The translations under genes and the position numbers were made by a program. DNA of 64,000 nucleotides from Deltaproteobacteria bacterium (GTDB lineage Bacteria; Myxococcota_A; UBA9160; JAJDAL01): the NCBI GenBank assembly GCA_029261875.1, contig JAJDAL010000049.1:124001-188000 (forward strand), given 5' to 3'. Each line of letters begins with the position of its first letter. Position 1 is the stretch's first letter. The notes under the pieces were generated by a model. The model saw nothing but the letters and a program-made list of their open reading frames with translations. It was not told the DNA's origin and made no database searches. Below, piece by piece: positions 34,760-43,600 of this stretch.

Positions 34760-36925
34760 ATGGCCGAGGCCAAATCCACATTCGGCGATTCCTACGGGGA
34801 ATCGACTCACGTCCGAACCCCGACGGAAGGGACGCGTCCCGCTCGCGCCCAGCCGAAACCCGAGACTTCGCCTTCGACCGCTTCGGCCGACGCGGAGCTG
34901 GCGCAGCTCGAGCAAGAACTCGAAGCCGCGCGTCGCGCGACCGCGTCCTCCGCTGCCCGGGGTGAATCCCTGGAACGGGAAGTTGCGCTGTGCGAGGAGC
35001 AAGCCCAGGCTCAGGAAGAGCAGCTACGCGTGCTGGGAGAGCGGCTGATCGGAATCGAGGATGCGGTTTCCCGGCGCAATGAGCGCGTCTCGTCCCTCCT
35101 TGGCCCCGCCGCGCAACTTCGCGAACGCTTCGAAGAACAAGGCAGAGAACTGGCGGGGGTTCGCGAACAACTGGCGCGCGCCCGGGATCGTCGCGTCGAT
35201 CTCGAATGCGATTTGTCTCGCCATCAGGAAGAGCATCTCCGGGAAAAACGCGCTCGTGTGGAACGCGAGCGCGATCTCGAAGCCACGCGCAAAGAACTCG
35301 CGCACGTCGTCGCTCAGGTCGAGTCGAGCACCCGAGAGCAGGCGGCGATCGAAGAACGAATCGCAGGGCTTCAAGCCGATCTCGCGCAACGCGACGAAGA
35401 ACTTTGCACGCTACGGGCCGACAACGAAGAGCGCGCCCGCGCTTCCGAGGCACTCCATTCTCAGGTCGAGCGGCTCGAATCCGAACTCCGCGATGCCCGA
35501 AGCTCACTTTCCCAGCGGGCGACCGAACTCGATGCGTTGCGGACCGATCTTTCCGAGCGTCGGGAGCGCGTAGCAGAGCGGGAAGCGGAACAGGCGGAGT
35601 TGTCTGATCGCCTGAAGGACCTCGACACCAAGGTGAGCGAGCGGTCGACGGAATTGGAAAAGCTCAAGACGGAACTCGCGTCCCGCACCCAACGGGTGGC
35701 GACGTTGGAATCCGAGCTATCGGCCCTGCGCGATCGTCCCGCCGGCGCGCCGGTAGCGAACGACCCCTTGCGCCGGATTCCGCGGATTCGCCACAATCCG
35801 GAGCCTGCGCCCGTACTCGAAGCGCCGGATTCGACCTCGTCTTGGCGAAAAATCGACGGGGACGTATCCGTCGCAAGGCCGCTCGCTGCTTCGGCGATCC
35901 AGGTTGCGCGGCCGGTCGCGGTTCCGAGGGGCCCGGCTTCCCCGCAAGCGCGAGTCATTCCCGCACCGGTGATCGATGAAGCGGCGCGGACGGCCGACGT
36001 GACGGACAACGGAGATCTTCCGGAGATCTTCTCCTATTGGCGAGATCGCCAACTGCGCTGGAAGCTCAGCGGATGCGGGGCGGACGGTCTCGACGACCTC
36101 TTCATGCAATACGTGCAACGCCACCACGATGCGAAGCCCGATCGTCCCATCGACATCATCAGTATCGGGGCCGAGCAGCGAGGCTTCGAAGTCGGCCTGG
36201 TGGAGCGTTGCCTCGAGCAGGGAATCGAAAACGTCTCGGTCCATTGTTTGGATGTGCACGGTACCGGTCAGGAAGAGCGACGCGCCCTGGCGGAGCAGAG
36301 AGGCGTGGCAGCCCAACTCCGCATTCCGGACCTTCAGCTCGCCGAGTGGACGCCCTCCGGCAGCGCCGCCCTGTGCATCGCCAACTATTCGCTGCACCAC
36401 GTCGTCAACCTGGAGACCCTGTTCGGGAAGATCTGGCGCGCGCTGCATCCCGGCGGCGTTTTCCTGACGCACGCACGGATCGGTCGCAACGGGCAAATGC
36501 GTTGGCCCGAAGCCATCGAGTTGGCGGCGCGCGTCTGGGAGATGGCGCCCGCGCGCTACAAGTACGACCACGTGCTCGAAGCGCTCCAGCCCGAATACCA
36601 GAACTGGGACCGCAGCCCCCAGGGTGAGGACATGCGAACCCAGGACATCCTGCCGCTGCTGCTCAAGACCTTTCACTTCGAATCCTTCGTGGGGTTCGGG
36701 AACGTCGTCGACCTGTTTCTGGATCGACGCTTCGGGTCGAACTTCGAGGTCGGCGATGAGGCGGATCGAAAATACATGGATCACATTGCCGAACTCGACG
36801 ACATCAAGATCGATGCGGGCGTTGTGAAACCGACCCATATGGTGGCCGCGCTTCGCACCACGCGGGTTGCCGAGACCCAGACCTACCGCCATTGGAGCCC
36901 GCGCTACTGCCTGCGGTCCCCGTAG
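34760..36925 (+). CDS. Coiled-coil protein with C-terminal putative SAM methyltransferase (copy 1)
   Basis: 721 aa from ATG 34760 (GGGAGA site 4-6 bases upstream; an earlier GTG at 34733 lacks one). Residues about 45-325 form a charged coiled coil containing five exact 21-residue repeats (about 209-313). A Pro/Ala-rich linker follows (about 325-415). The C-terminal 300 residues begin LPEIFSYWRDRQLRWKL and look like a Rossmann-type methyltransferase: IDIISIGAEQRGFE (motif I), CLDVHG (motif II position), then ANYSLHHVVNLETLFGKIWRALHPGGVFLTHARIG, typical of Methyltransf_11. This domain is clearly homologous to that of the next gene. Neither catalytic activity nor substrate is known. A sigma28-like promoter precedes it. 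Confidence 0.8.
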   Translation: MAEAKSTFGDSYGESTHVRTPTEGTRPARAQPKPETSPSTASADAELAQLEQELEAARRATASSAARGESLEREVALCEEQAQAQEEQLRVLGERLIGIEDAVSRRNERVSSLLGPAAQLRERFEEQGRELAGVREQLARARDRRVDLECDLSRHQEEHLREKRARVERERDLEATRKELAHVVAQVESSTREQAAIEERIAGLQADLAQRDEELCTLRADNEERARASEALHSQVERLESELRDARSSLSQRATELDALRTDLSERRERVAEREAEQAELSDRLKDLDTKVSERSTELEKLKTELASRTQRVATLESELSALRDRPAGAPVANDPLRRIPRIRHNPEPAPVLEAPDSTSSWRKIDGDVSVARPLAASAIQVARPVAVPRGPASPQARVIPAPVIDEAARTADVTDNGDLPEIFSYWRDRQLRWKLSGCGADGLDDLFMQYVQRHHDAKPDRPIDIISIGAEQRGFEVGLVERCLEQGIENVSVHCLDVHGTGQEERRALAEQRGVAAQLRIPDLQLAEWTPSGSAALCIANYSLHHVVNLETLFGKIWRALHPGGVFLTHARIGRNGQMRWPEAIELAARVWEMAPARYKYDHVLEALQPEYQNWDRSPQGEDMRTQDILPLLLKTFHFESFVGFGNVVDLFLDRRFGSNFEVGDEADRKYMDHIAELDDIKIDAGVVKPTHMVAALRTTRVAETQTYRHWSPRYCLRSP
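35384..35698 (+). repeat. Five coding 63-bp (21-residue) coiled-coil repeats in copy 1
   Basis: Five consecutive units of exactly 21 residues (three heptads) with the pattern xxRxxELxxLRxxLxxRxxxV. They are diverged at DNA level but in strict phase. Same unit length and pattern as the longer array in copy 2. Confidence 0.7.
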
Positions 36926-36989
36926 GGGGACTCCCGGAGCTTCACGGGCGCCTCAGAAGTACGCATTCCGCCCGCCAAACGCCTTCCAT

Positions 36990-37017
36990 TAAAGGAAAAG
37001 TCAGCCCACGCCGATAG
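36990..37017 (+). promoter_or_regulatory. Sigma28 (FliA)-like promoter of coiled-coil methyltransferase gene 2
   Basis: TAAA (36990-36993), a 16-bp spacer, and GCCGATAG (37010-37017). This matches FliA/SigD promoters in both elements, with one mismatch in the -10. Transcription would start near 37024, about 29 nt before the ATG. Confidence 0.68.
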
Positions 37018-37052
37018 CGGGCGGGTAGGGGAAACACCTGGCGAGGGGCGTC

Positions 37053-40007
37053 ATGAGTCTGCGTACGATTACCGATTCCGGCACGGGCACCAGCAAGACC
37101 AGATCGACTGCGCGAAAGCGCAGTGGGTCGAAGGCGAAGGCCAAGGCGACTCCGGCGGCGAAGGGGACGAAGTCCACGCAGGCTTCCGCCCGCACGGCCA
37201 AGTCCGCCAAATCGCAAGCGACCAAGACCGCCAAGGCAAAAGCCAAGCCGGCTCCGCGAATGACGCGACCGACGACGCGCAAAGCCAGCGCCGTCCGATC
37301 CGCGAAAAAAACGACACGCACGGCCAAGACGGCCGCCGCAAAGCGCGCGGACCGAGCCGCTGAACTACGCGCAGAACTCGCGCGCGAGCGCAAGAGCACC
37401 GCCGCGCGACAAACGGAAAATCGCAAACTCGAACAGCGCCTCACCGAGGCCAAGCGGAAATCTGCGACCCGGGACAAGAAACTCGCAGCCCTGGAGAAGC
37501 GTTTGCTTTCGAGCGAATCGGTTCTCGCCCACCGGGACGATCTGATCGATTCATTGGATGTCAATGCACCGGTCGAGGTTTCCGCGCGCGCGGACGGCGA
37601 GGCACCGCGCTTGCGCGAACGCGTCGCCGAACTCGAGGGCCAGCTTGCGGCTTCTCGGCAGGAGAGTTCGGCCAACGCGCGTGAAGTCGAGCAGGTGCGC
37701 GAAGAACTGGGCGTCGCCGAAGAGCGGGTTGCCGCGCGCGACCAGGAAATGCTGGCACTCCGTGAAAGCGTCGAATCCACCCAGAGCCAACAAGCGGACC
37801 GGAACGCGGAAGTCGAAAAACTGCGCCGGGCATTGACCACAAGCCGGAGCACGGCTGCGGGGCACCAAAAGCAGGTCGCACAGCTGCAGAGCGATCTCGC
37901 CGCACAGAAGCAGGCACTCGTCGAGAAGGAGCTCGAAGCCCAGCGTTATCAGGAGCCGCTCGAGATCGCCGAAAGCGCCTTGAATGCCCTCCGTACGCGT
38001 GCGGACCAGGCCGAAAAGACACTCGCCTTCCGCGACGAAGAGATCAAAGCCTTGCGCAAGCCTCTGTCCATGGCCCATCGCAAGATCGCCGAACGCGACG
38101 CGGCCATCGCGGATCTCCAACGCCAAATCGAAGCTGGCGCCGCCGCCTTGGCGCAGAAGGACAGTCAGCTCGCGTCGGTTCAAGTGCAGTTGGCGGAGAC
38201 GGAGGGATGGGTTCGCGCCCGCGACATTCAGCTGGCCGAGTTCGAGGAAGAACTCAGCACGGTGCGCAACGCCTTCGCAAACCACGAATCGCAACTCGCC
38301 GCCTTGCGGGCGGAGCTGGGTGCCGCAGAGCAGGCGATTGCATCCCGGGACAGCGAAATCACGGGCTTGCGCAGCACGCTCTATACGTCCCAGGAAAACA
38401 TCTCGATTCGGGAAAGTGAGCTCGCAGCACTGAAGGAAACATTGGCCAGCGCCCAGGAACGCACGGCCGACCGTGAGCGCGAACTCGAAACCGTTCGCGG
38501 TGCACTGGCTGCCGTCGAGGAACAGCTGGCGAGCCGAAAGGTCCAGAACACGGGGCTCGAGGAACAACTCGCCGATGCGCTTCGAAAGCTCGAATCCCGG
38601 GCCGGCGATCTGCAGGATCTGCGGGAGAGCGTTGCGGCGAGCGAGCGCACGATCGGCGCCCGCGACGAAGAAATCGATGCGTTGCGCAAACACCTGGCCT
38701 CGGCGCGGGCGAGTGTGGAATCGCGCGACGGCGAAATCGAGCGGATTCTGGCGGAGCAGGCCACTCTGCAGGGGGAATTGGCCGCGGAGCGCGAAAGAAC
38801 GACTCAACTCGAACGCGAAACCACGGCGTCCCAGCAATCATTGGCCGCCCACGAACAGAAGCTCGATGGCTTGCGCCAGATGTTTTCGACCCTTCACGCG
38901 TCTCTGGGAAGCGAGGAGCAGGAATCGATTGCGACCGAACCGCCGCGCGTGGAGGCGCGAGCGGCAGCCCCTCCGCCGGAAGCGGCGGCCGCTTCCGAAT
39001 CGCCTCCGCTCCGCCGTCCCGCGCTGTCGGCGCCCACCGAAGGGCCGCTGTTCGCGGAGCCGGGGACCATCGATCACGAGCTTCCGGAGATCTTTCACTA
39101 TTGGCGAAATCGGCAGCTGCGTTGCAAGTTGCAGGATACCGGGGTCCAGGATCTCGACGAGTTCTACCTCAGTTACATCGTGAATGGATGCCGTGGGCAG
39201 CTGGACCAGACCTTTCACGTCTTGAGTATCGGTGGGGGAAACTGGGACCTCGAGGCGCGTCTCGCGGAGCGCGCGATCGCTGCGGGCGTTCGAAATTTCA
39301 ATATTCATTGCGTAGAGATCGACCCGAACCTCCACGACCAACGCCGCCGTTTGTCCGCACAGCGCAAGATCAGCGAGTACTTGACGCTCGTACCCACGGA
39401 GTTCGCAGCGTGGAAACCTCGGCGCAAGTATCCCCTTGTCGTTTCCCACGGCGCCTTGACGTGCGTCGAGCCGATGGAAACCGCCGTCGAGCTGATTCAG
39501 GAGGCGATGGCGCCGGGGGCACCGCTGCTGGTTAGCGACGACATCGGTCGGGCGGGCGAAGCGCGCTCGCCCGAGGCCCTCGAAGTGGTGGATCGGATCT
39601 GGAAGCTGATGCCCGAGCGATACAAGCACAACCATCTGAAGCAGCGTTTCGAAGCCAGCTATCCGTCGGAAGGCAACGACGGGCTTTCCGCGCCGGCGCA
39701 GGATCTCTTGCCGGTACTGATGAAATCCTTTCATTTCGAAGTCTTCATCGCGTTCGGAAACCTGATCGACCTGTTCATCGATTCGGCGTTTGGCCCGAAC
39801 TTCGATCCCAACAACGAGCGCGACCGCCGTTTCATCGATCAGGTTTCGGAAATGGACGATGCCAAGATCGAAGCCGGCGCCATCAAGCCCACCCACATGG
39901 TGGCCGCATTGCGCATGGAGTCGGTGGAGAAACCGATCTCATTCCGCGGTTGGAGTCCGGAATTCTGCGTGCGACCGCCGACGGCGGAGGGCGACGGGAA
40001 AGGTTGA
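37053..40007 (+). CDS. H1-like/coiled-coil protein with C-terminal putative SAM methyltransferase (copy 2)
   Basis: 984 aa, ATG with GAGGGG site. Residues 1-100 are Lys/Ala/Thr/Arg-rich, like histone H1 tails. Residues about 100-610 are one long coiled coil; from 206 to 576 it is built of 21-residue repeats (thirteen in unbroken phase at 304-576, others before). A Pro/Ala linker follows. The C-terminal domain (about 675-975) begins LPEIFHYWRNRQLRCKL, has FHVLSIGGGNWDLE as SAM motif I and CVEIDP as acidic motif II, and ends with KPTHMVAALRM, each with a counterpart in the gene upstream. The rod would be about 75 nm if fully helical. Suggested roles (pole organiser, motility-linked methyltransferase) are inference from the sigma28-like promoter. 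The downstream dehydrogenase starts 4 bp later. Confidence 0.8.
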   Translation: MSLRTITDSGTGTSKTRSTARKRSGSKAKAKATPAAKGTKSTQASARTAKSAKSQATKTAKAKAKPAPRMTRPTTRKASAVRSAKKTTRTAKTAAAKRADRAAELRAELARERKSTAARQTENRKLEQRLTEAKRKSATRDKKLAALEKRLLSSESVLAHRDDLIDSLDVNAPVEVSARADGEAPRLRERVAELEGQLAASRQESSANAREVEQVREELGVAEERVAARDQEMLALRESVESTQSQQADRNAEVEKLRRALTTSRSTAAGHQKQVAQLQSDLAAQKQALVEKELEAQRYQEPLEIAESALNALRTRADQAEKTLAFRDEEIKALRKPLSMAHRKIAERDAAIADLQRQIEAGAAALAQKDSQLASVQVQLAETEGWVRARDIQLAEFEEELSTVRNAFANHESQLAALRAELGAAEQAIASRDSEITGLRSTLYTSQENISIRESELAALKETLASAQERTADRERELETVRGALAAVEEQLASRKVQNTGLEEQLADALRKLESRAGDLQDLRESVAASERTIGARDEEIDALRKHLASARASVESRDGEIERILAEQATLQGELAAERERTTQLERETTASQQSLAAHEQKLDGLRQMFSTLHASLGSEEQESIATEPPRVEARAAAPPPEAAAASESPPLRRPALSAPTEGPLFAEPGTIDHELPEIFHYWRNRQLRCKLQDTGVQDLDEFYLSYIVNGCRGQLDQTFHVLSIGGGNWDLEARLAERAIAAGVRNFNIHCVEIDPNLHDQRRRLSAQRKISEYLTLVPTEFAAWKPRRKYPLVVSHGALTCVEPMETAVELIQEAMAPGAPLLVSDDIGRAGEARSPEALEVVDRIWKLMPERYKHNHLKQRFEASYPSEGNDGLSAPAQDLLPVLMKSFHFEVFIAFGNLIDLFIDSAFGPNFDPNNERDRRFIDQVSEMDDAKIEAGAIKPTHMVAALRMESVEKPISFRGWSPEFCVRPPTAEGDGKG
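37668..38780 (+). repeat. Array of 63-bp coding repeats (21-residue coiled-coil units) in copy 2
   Basis: Thirteen uninterrupted 21-residue units occupy 37962-38780; about four more, with one 14-residue (two-heptad) step, lie before it. Consensus: small residue, x, R, D/E, x, E/Q, I/L, x3, L, R, x2, L, then about seven variable residues. No unit breaks the three-heptad phase. The DNA units are diverged, so the periodicity is kept by protein selection rather than recent duplication. Confidence 0.8.
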
Positions 40008-40011
40008 TTCG

Positions 40012-41319
40012 GTGAGTGCGATCCTGGAATCGACACCCGAGCAATTGGCTGCGCGCTTGCTCGCGGAAGGCAGCGGCCGTGCGTTCTTCCGCTGGGATTC
40101 GGATCAGCAACGGGTGGTGGCGTCCGCGCCGTGGCTCGAGGATGCCGCAGCGGAGCTCGAGTCCGGGAACCACGGATACCGCCAGCACGAGGCCGTCTTC
40201 CTGGCGGTTGGGCCCCGTACGGGATCGCTCTTCGGAGCGTTTCTTCACAATACTTCGCGCGGCCAGGGACAGGGCGGCCTACGCCTTTGGTCCTATGCAA
40301 AAACCCAGGACTTCCTCTGGGACGGCCTGCGCCTCTCGCTCGGGATGGGGCGCAAGTGCGCTCTGGCGGGGGTCTGGTGGGGCGGTGGCAAGGGCGTGAT
40401 TGCAAAGATGCCCGGAGCCCCGTACCGCGATGCATCCTACCGTCGCAATCTCTATCGGGAATTCGGGGAGTTCGTCACCAGCCTGCGTGGCGCCTACGTG
40501 ACGGCCGAAGACGTCGGCACATCGCCTCAGGACATGGCCGAAGTGTTTCAGACCACCCGTTTCGTCACCTGCGTGCCGCCGGAGCTCGGCGGTTCAGGGA
40601 ATCCGTCGCTCGCCACCGCAGCCGGTGTGGTTTGCGCCATGGAGGCGGCGATCGATTGGAACGGCGCCGGTGATCTGCAGGGCAAACGCATCGCCATGCA
40701 GGGTTGTGGAAACGTGGGTTCGGCCATGATCGAGGAATTGTTGGCCCGACGCGTCGAGCACATCCGCATCGCGGAAATCTCGAGTGAAATGCGCGGCGCG
40801 TTGCTCGACCGCTTCGGCGGTGAACCCGTCGACGTCCAACTGGTGCGTCCGGGCGATCTCGACATTCTCGGTTCTGACTGCGACGTGCTGGTTCCCAACG
40901 CGCTGGGGGGTGTCCTCAACCCCAAAACGATTCCGAGTCTCCAGACTCCGATCGTGTGCGGCGCCGCGAACAACCAGCTCGCGGATGACGAACGCGACGC
41001 CGCCGCGATCGCCGCGCGGGGCATTCTCTTCGTCCCCGACTTCTTGTGCAACCGCATGGGGATCGTCCAGTGCGGCAATGAACAATACGGGCACGTACAC
41101 GATGACCCGGCGGTGGAACGCCATTTGGGCCGAGTGTGGGAGGGCTCGATCTTCTGCACGACCCAGCGGGTTCTCACGCGGGCGCGCGAGGAAGGCGTCA
41201 CCCCGGTCACCGCTGCCAACCGCGTGGCGGACGAACGGGTGCAGGAATCGCATCCCATCTGGGGGCACCGAGCCCGGGCCATCATCGATTCGCTCGTCTC
41301 CGAAGGCTGGGATCGCTAG
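40012..41319 (+). CDS. Glu/Leu/Phe/Val-type amino-acid dehydrogenase
   Basis: NAD(P)-dependent oxidative deaminase of the Glu/Leu/Phe/Val dehydrogenase superfamily (435 aa). GTG 40012 follows a GGGAAAGG site. The active-site Lys region is WWGGGKGVI, followed by YVTAEDVGTSPQDM. The Rossmann dinucleotide loop is GCGNVG, and ANNQLADD and FVPDFLCNRMGIVQC complete the family pattern. The spacing of motifs is closest to leucine/valine-type dehydrogenases. At 435 aa it is longer than those (about 350-370 aa), with extra residues at the start. It follows the methyltransferase gene by 4 bp, so it probably shares its transcript. Confidence 0.88.
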   Translation: MSAILESTPEQLAARLLAEGSGRAFFRWDSDQQRVVASAPWLEDAAAELESGNHGYRQHEAVFLAVGPRTGSLFGAFLHNTSRGQGQGGLRLWSYAKTQDFLWDGLRLSLGMGRKCALAGVWWGGGKGVIAKMPGAPYRDASYRRNLYREFGEFVTSLRGAYVTAEDVGTSPQDMAEVFQTTRFVTCVPPELGGSGNPSLATAAGVVCAMEAAIDWNGAGDLQGKRIAMQGCGNVGSAMIEELLARRVEHIRIAEISSEMRGALLDRFGGEPVDVQLVRPGDLDILGSDCDVLVPNALGGVLNPKTIPSLQTPIVCGAANNQLADDERDAAAIAARGILFVPDFLCNRMGIVQCGNEQYGHVHDDPAVERHLGRVWEGSIFCTTQRVLTRAREEGVTPVTAANRVADERVQESHPIWGHRARAIIDSLVSEGWDR

Positions 41320-41345
41320 GGGTCAAAGGCGGGTTGGGCCATGGT

Positions 41346-42191
41346 ATGGTTTTGCCCGTGGCGCCCGAGAAACATCCTTGGAATCTGGATTTTTCCTGGC
41401 AGGTCCCGTCTGGGCCCTTTCGCGGGATCCGCGCCGAGCAGGCGCGCCAATACGACGAACAGGGCTATTTCCTGTTGGAAGGTGCCTTTGATTCCGAGAC
41501 CGTGGCCAACGTCATCGGCGTCATCGATCCCTTCGAGGCCAACGTCACTTCGTTCCTGCGTACGCAGAAGGATGGAAGTCTCTTCATCGCCCAGGCGGAC
41601 GCGATCACGTTCAGCCCCAATCTCGTGCTGCAATCCGACACCCTACGGAGCTTCTGTCGTCACCGGGTGTTTCAAGATCTAGCCAGCGATCTGATCGGTC
41701 CCAACGTGCGGCTCTATTGGGAACAAGCGGTCTACAAGAAACCCGAACCGGACCGCGTTTTCCCGTGGCATCAAGACAACGGCTACACCTACGTGGAGCC
41801 CCAGCAATATCTCACGTGCTGGGTGGCGCTGACGGACGCGACCGTGGAAAACGGATGTCCTTGGGTGGTGCCGGGCGCGCACCGCGAGGGAACCCTGAAA
41901 CACTGGATGACGGACGTCGGTTGGCAGTGTCTGAAGGACGCGCCGGGAGCCGTGCCGGTTCCCGTGCCCGCGGGAGGGATCGCGGTGTTCTCCTCCCTGA
42001 CACCCCATCGCACGGGGCCGAACGAAACCGACGCGGTTCGCAAGTCGTATATCGTTCAGTTCGCGCCCGACGGGGCCCATGTACTGCGCGAAGATCCCAC
42101 GGGACAGATCACTCGCGATCCCCAGGGCGATAGCGCGCGCCAATTTCCGATCTTGATCGACGGGAATCCTCCGTCCTCCAACGCCGAATGA
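41346..42191 (+). CDS. Phytanoyl-CoA dioxygenase-family oxygenase
   Basis: Fe(II)/2-oxoglutarate-dependent oxygenase (PhyH family, 281 aa). The metal-binding HxD is in PWHQDNGYTY and the distal His in SLTPHRTGPNET, followed by KSYIVQFAP. ENGCPWVVPGAHREG is the conserved substrate-side loop. The start at 41346 or GTG 41358 cannot be separated. It overlaps the transporter gene by 4 bp (ATGA), so the three genes PhyH, Nramp-like and AtoE look like one operon. The substrate is unknown. PhyH enzymes hydroxylate acyl-CoAs, halogenated or natural-product substrates. Confidence 0.9.
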   Translation: MVLPVAPEKHPWNLDFSWQVPSGPFRGIRAEQARQYDEQGYFLLEGAFDSETVANVIGVIDPFEANVTSFLRTQKDGSLFIAQADAITFSPNLVLQSDTLRSFCRHRVFQDLASDLIGPNVRLYWEQAVYKKPEPDRVFPWHQDNGYTYVEPQQYLTCWVALTDATVENGCPWVVPGAHREGTLKHWMTDVGWQCLKDAPGAVPVPVPAGGIAVFSSLTPHRTGPNETDAVRKSYIVQFAPDGAHVLREDPTGQITRDPQGDSARQFPILIDGNPPSSNAE

Positions 42192-43585
42192 TCGAGGTTC
42201 CGAGTGGAGTGCTTCCGCCGCCGGGTCGGCGCGCCATGCCGGCGCCGATCCCGCTGCGCGCCATGCTGGGGCCCAGCATCATTCTCGCCGGGCTCTCGAT
42301 CGGAAGCGGAGAATTCGTGCTCTGGCCGCGCATCACGGCAGAATGGGGCTTCGCGGTGTTTTGGGCGTGCTGGGTGGGGGTCACGATCCAGTTCTTCCTG
42401 AACATGGAAATCGAACGCTGGACCCTGGCGACCGGGGAAAGCGCGGTGACCGGGTTCTTCCGTTTGGGTCGCGTGTTCGGTTTCGTGTTTCTTCTGGGTG
42501 GCAGTCTGCCCTGGATCTGGCCCGGCTGGGCAACCGGAGCCGGGCAGCTGATCGTTTGGGAAGTTGGGGGCAACGTCACATTCTACGCGGTCGCTGGGTT
42601 GGTGTTGTGCGGTGTGATCCTGTCCGCGAGTCCTGTGGTCTACCGCACGGTCGAGCGATTGCAGTTCGTCCTCGTCGGCGGGATTTTCATCTCCTTGGTC
42701 ATTCTCGTCGCCCTGGTGGTGCGCGCAGACGCGCTCACGGCTTTGTTCGCCGGAGCCTTGGCGGTGGGGCAGATCCCGGAGGGTATCCACCTTCCGACCC
42801 TCCTGGGTGCGCTCGCGTTCGCGGGCGCAGGCGGTACGGTGAACCTCGCTCAATCGAATTACATCAAGGACAAAGGCTACGGAATGGGAGCGTGGATCGG
42901 CCGGATCACGAGTCCCTTTACGGGACGCTACGAGGCGGCCGAGAACACCGGATTCGTATTCGAGGCCACCGAAGAAAATCTCGCGCGCTGGCGGATCTGG
43001 TGGCGCCGCACGAATCTCGAACACTTCTTTTCCTTCTACGTTTTGTGCGTGCTCTCCTTGGCGCTGTGTTGCCTGCTCACCTACTCGCTGCTCGAACCCG
43101 GAGCCAGCGTTTCCCCCGGACTGGGCTTCATCGAAGATCAGGCACTCCGGCTCGAGGCGCGCTTTGGTTCGGCGGGTCGACACCTGTTTCTGGGCGCCGG
43201 CATCGCGGTCTTGTTCTCGACGGAGCTGGCATTGCTGGACGCCGTGTCTCGCGTGTTGGCGGATCTCGTCAAAGTCAGTTTGTTTCGCGATCGGGAGATC
43301 GGGCTCTCGCGCATCTATTTCGGAATCTTGTGGCTCATGATCGGTTTTGGCATCGCGGTGCTCGCGATTGGACTCGACCAACCCTGGCTCCTCCTGGTCA
43401 TCTCCGCCGCCCTCAATGGGTTCGTGATGTTCGTGTACGCGGGATTGTTGCTGTGGTTGAATCTGCGGACCTTCCGCGGCGAACTCCGCCCGGGCTTCGT
43501 GCGCTGTGGGGCGCTGGTGACGGCGGTTTTGTTTTTCGGGTACTTCAGCGTGCAGGCGCTGCGCGACCAGCTGTCTCGCCTGTAG
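42188..43585 (+). CDS. Nramp-like transporter lacking the metal-site motif
   Basis: Polytopic membrane protein (465 aa, about eleven helices) related to the Nramp/APC fold. The first helix reads LGPSIILAGLSIGSGEFVLWPRI, where true Nramp metal transporters have DPGN. The metal-binding Asp and Asn are replaced (GSGE). The equivalent of helix 6 reads FAGAGGTVNLAQSNYIKDKGYG instead of carrying the MPH motif. Transport of Mn or Fe is therefore doubtful; an organic substrate is more likely. The start overlaps the PhyH gene stop, and the next gene is a short-chain fatty-acid transporter, which fits uptake of a carboxylate or related compound. Confidence 0.75.
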   Translation: MIEVPSGVLPPPGRRAMPAPIPLRAMLGPSIILAGLSIGSGEFVLWPRITAEWGFAVFWACWVGVTIQFFLNMEIERWTLATGESAVTGFFRLGRVFGFVFLLGGSLPWIWPGWATGAGQLIVWEVGGNVTFYAVAGLVLCGVILSASPVVYRTVERLQFVLVGGIFISLVILVALVVRADALTALFAGALAVGQIPEGIHLPTLLGALAFAGAGGTVNLAQSNYIKDKGYGMGAWIGRITSPFTGRYEAAENTGFVFEATEENLARWRIWWRRTNLEHFFSFYVLCVLSLALCCLLTYSLLEPGASVSPGLGFIEDQALRLEARFGSAGRHLFLGAGIAVLFSTELALLDAVSRVLADLVKVSLFRDREIGLSRIYFGILWLMIGFGIAVLAIGLDQPWLLLVISAALNGFVMFVYAGLLLWLNLRTFRGELRPGFVRCGALVTAVLFFGYFSVQALRDQLSRL

Positions 43586-43600
43586 GAGAATACGTCCGCC

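Noticed and set aside
37962..38780. Regular 63-bp periodicity considered as a CRISPR or satellite array
   Set aside because: Units are coding, diverged at DNA level and in frame with a coiled coil. There are no identical repeats with unique spacers.
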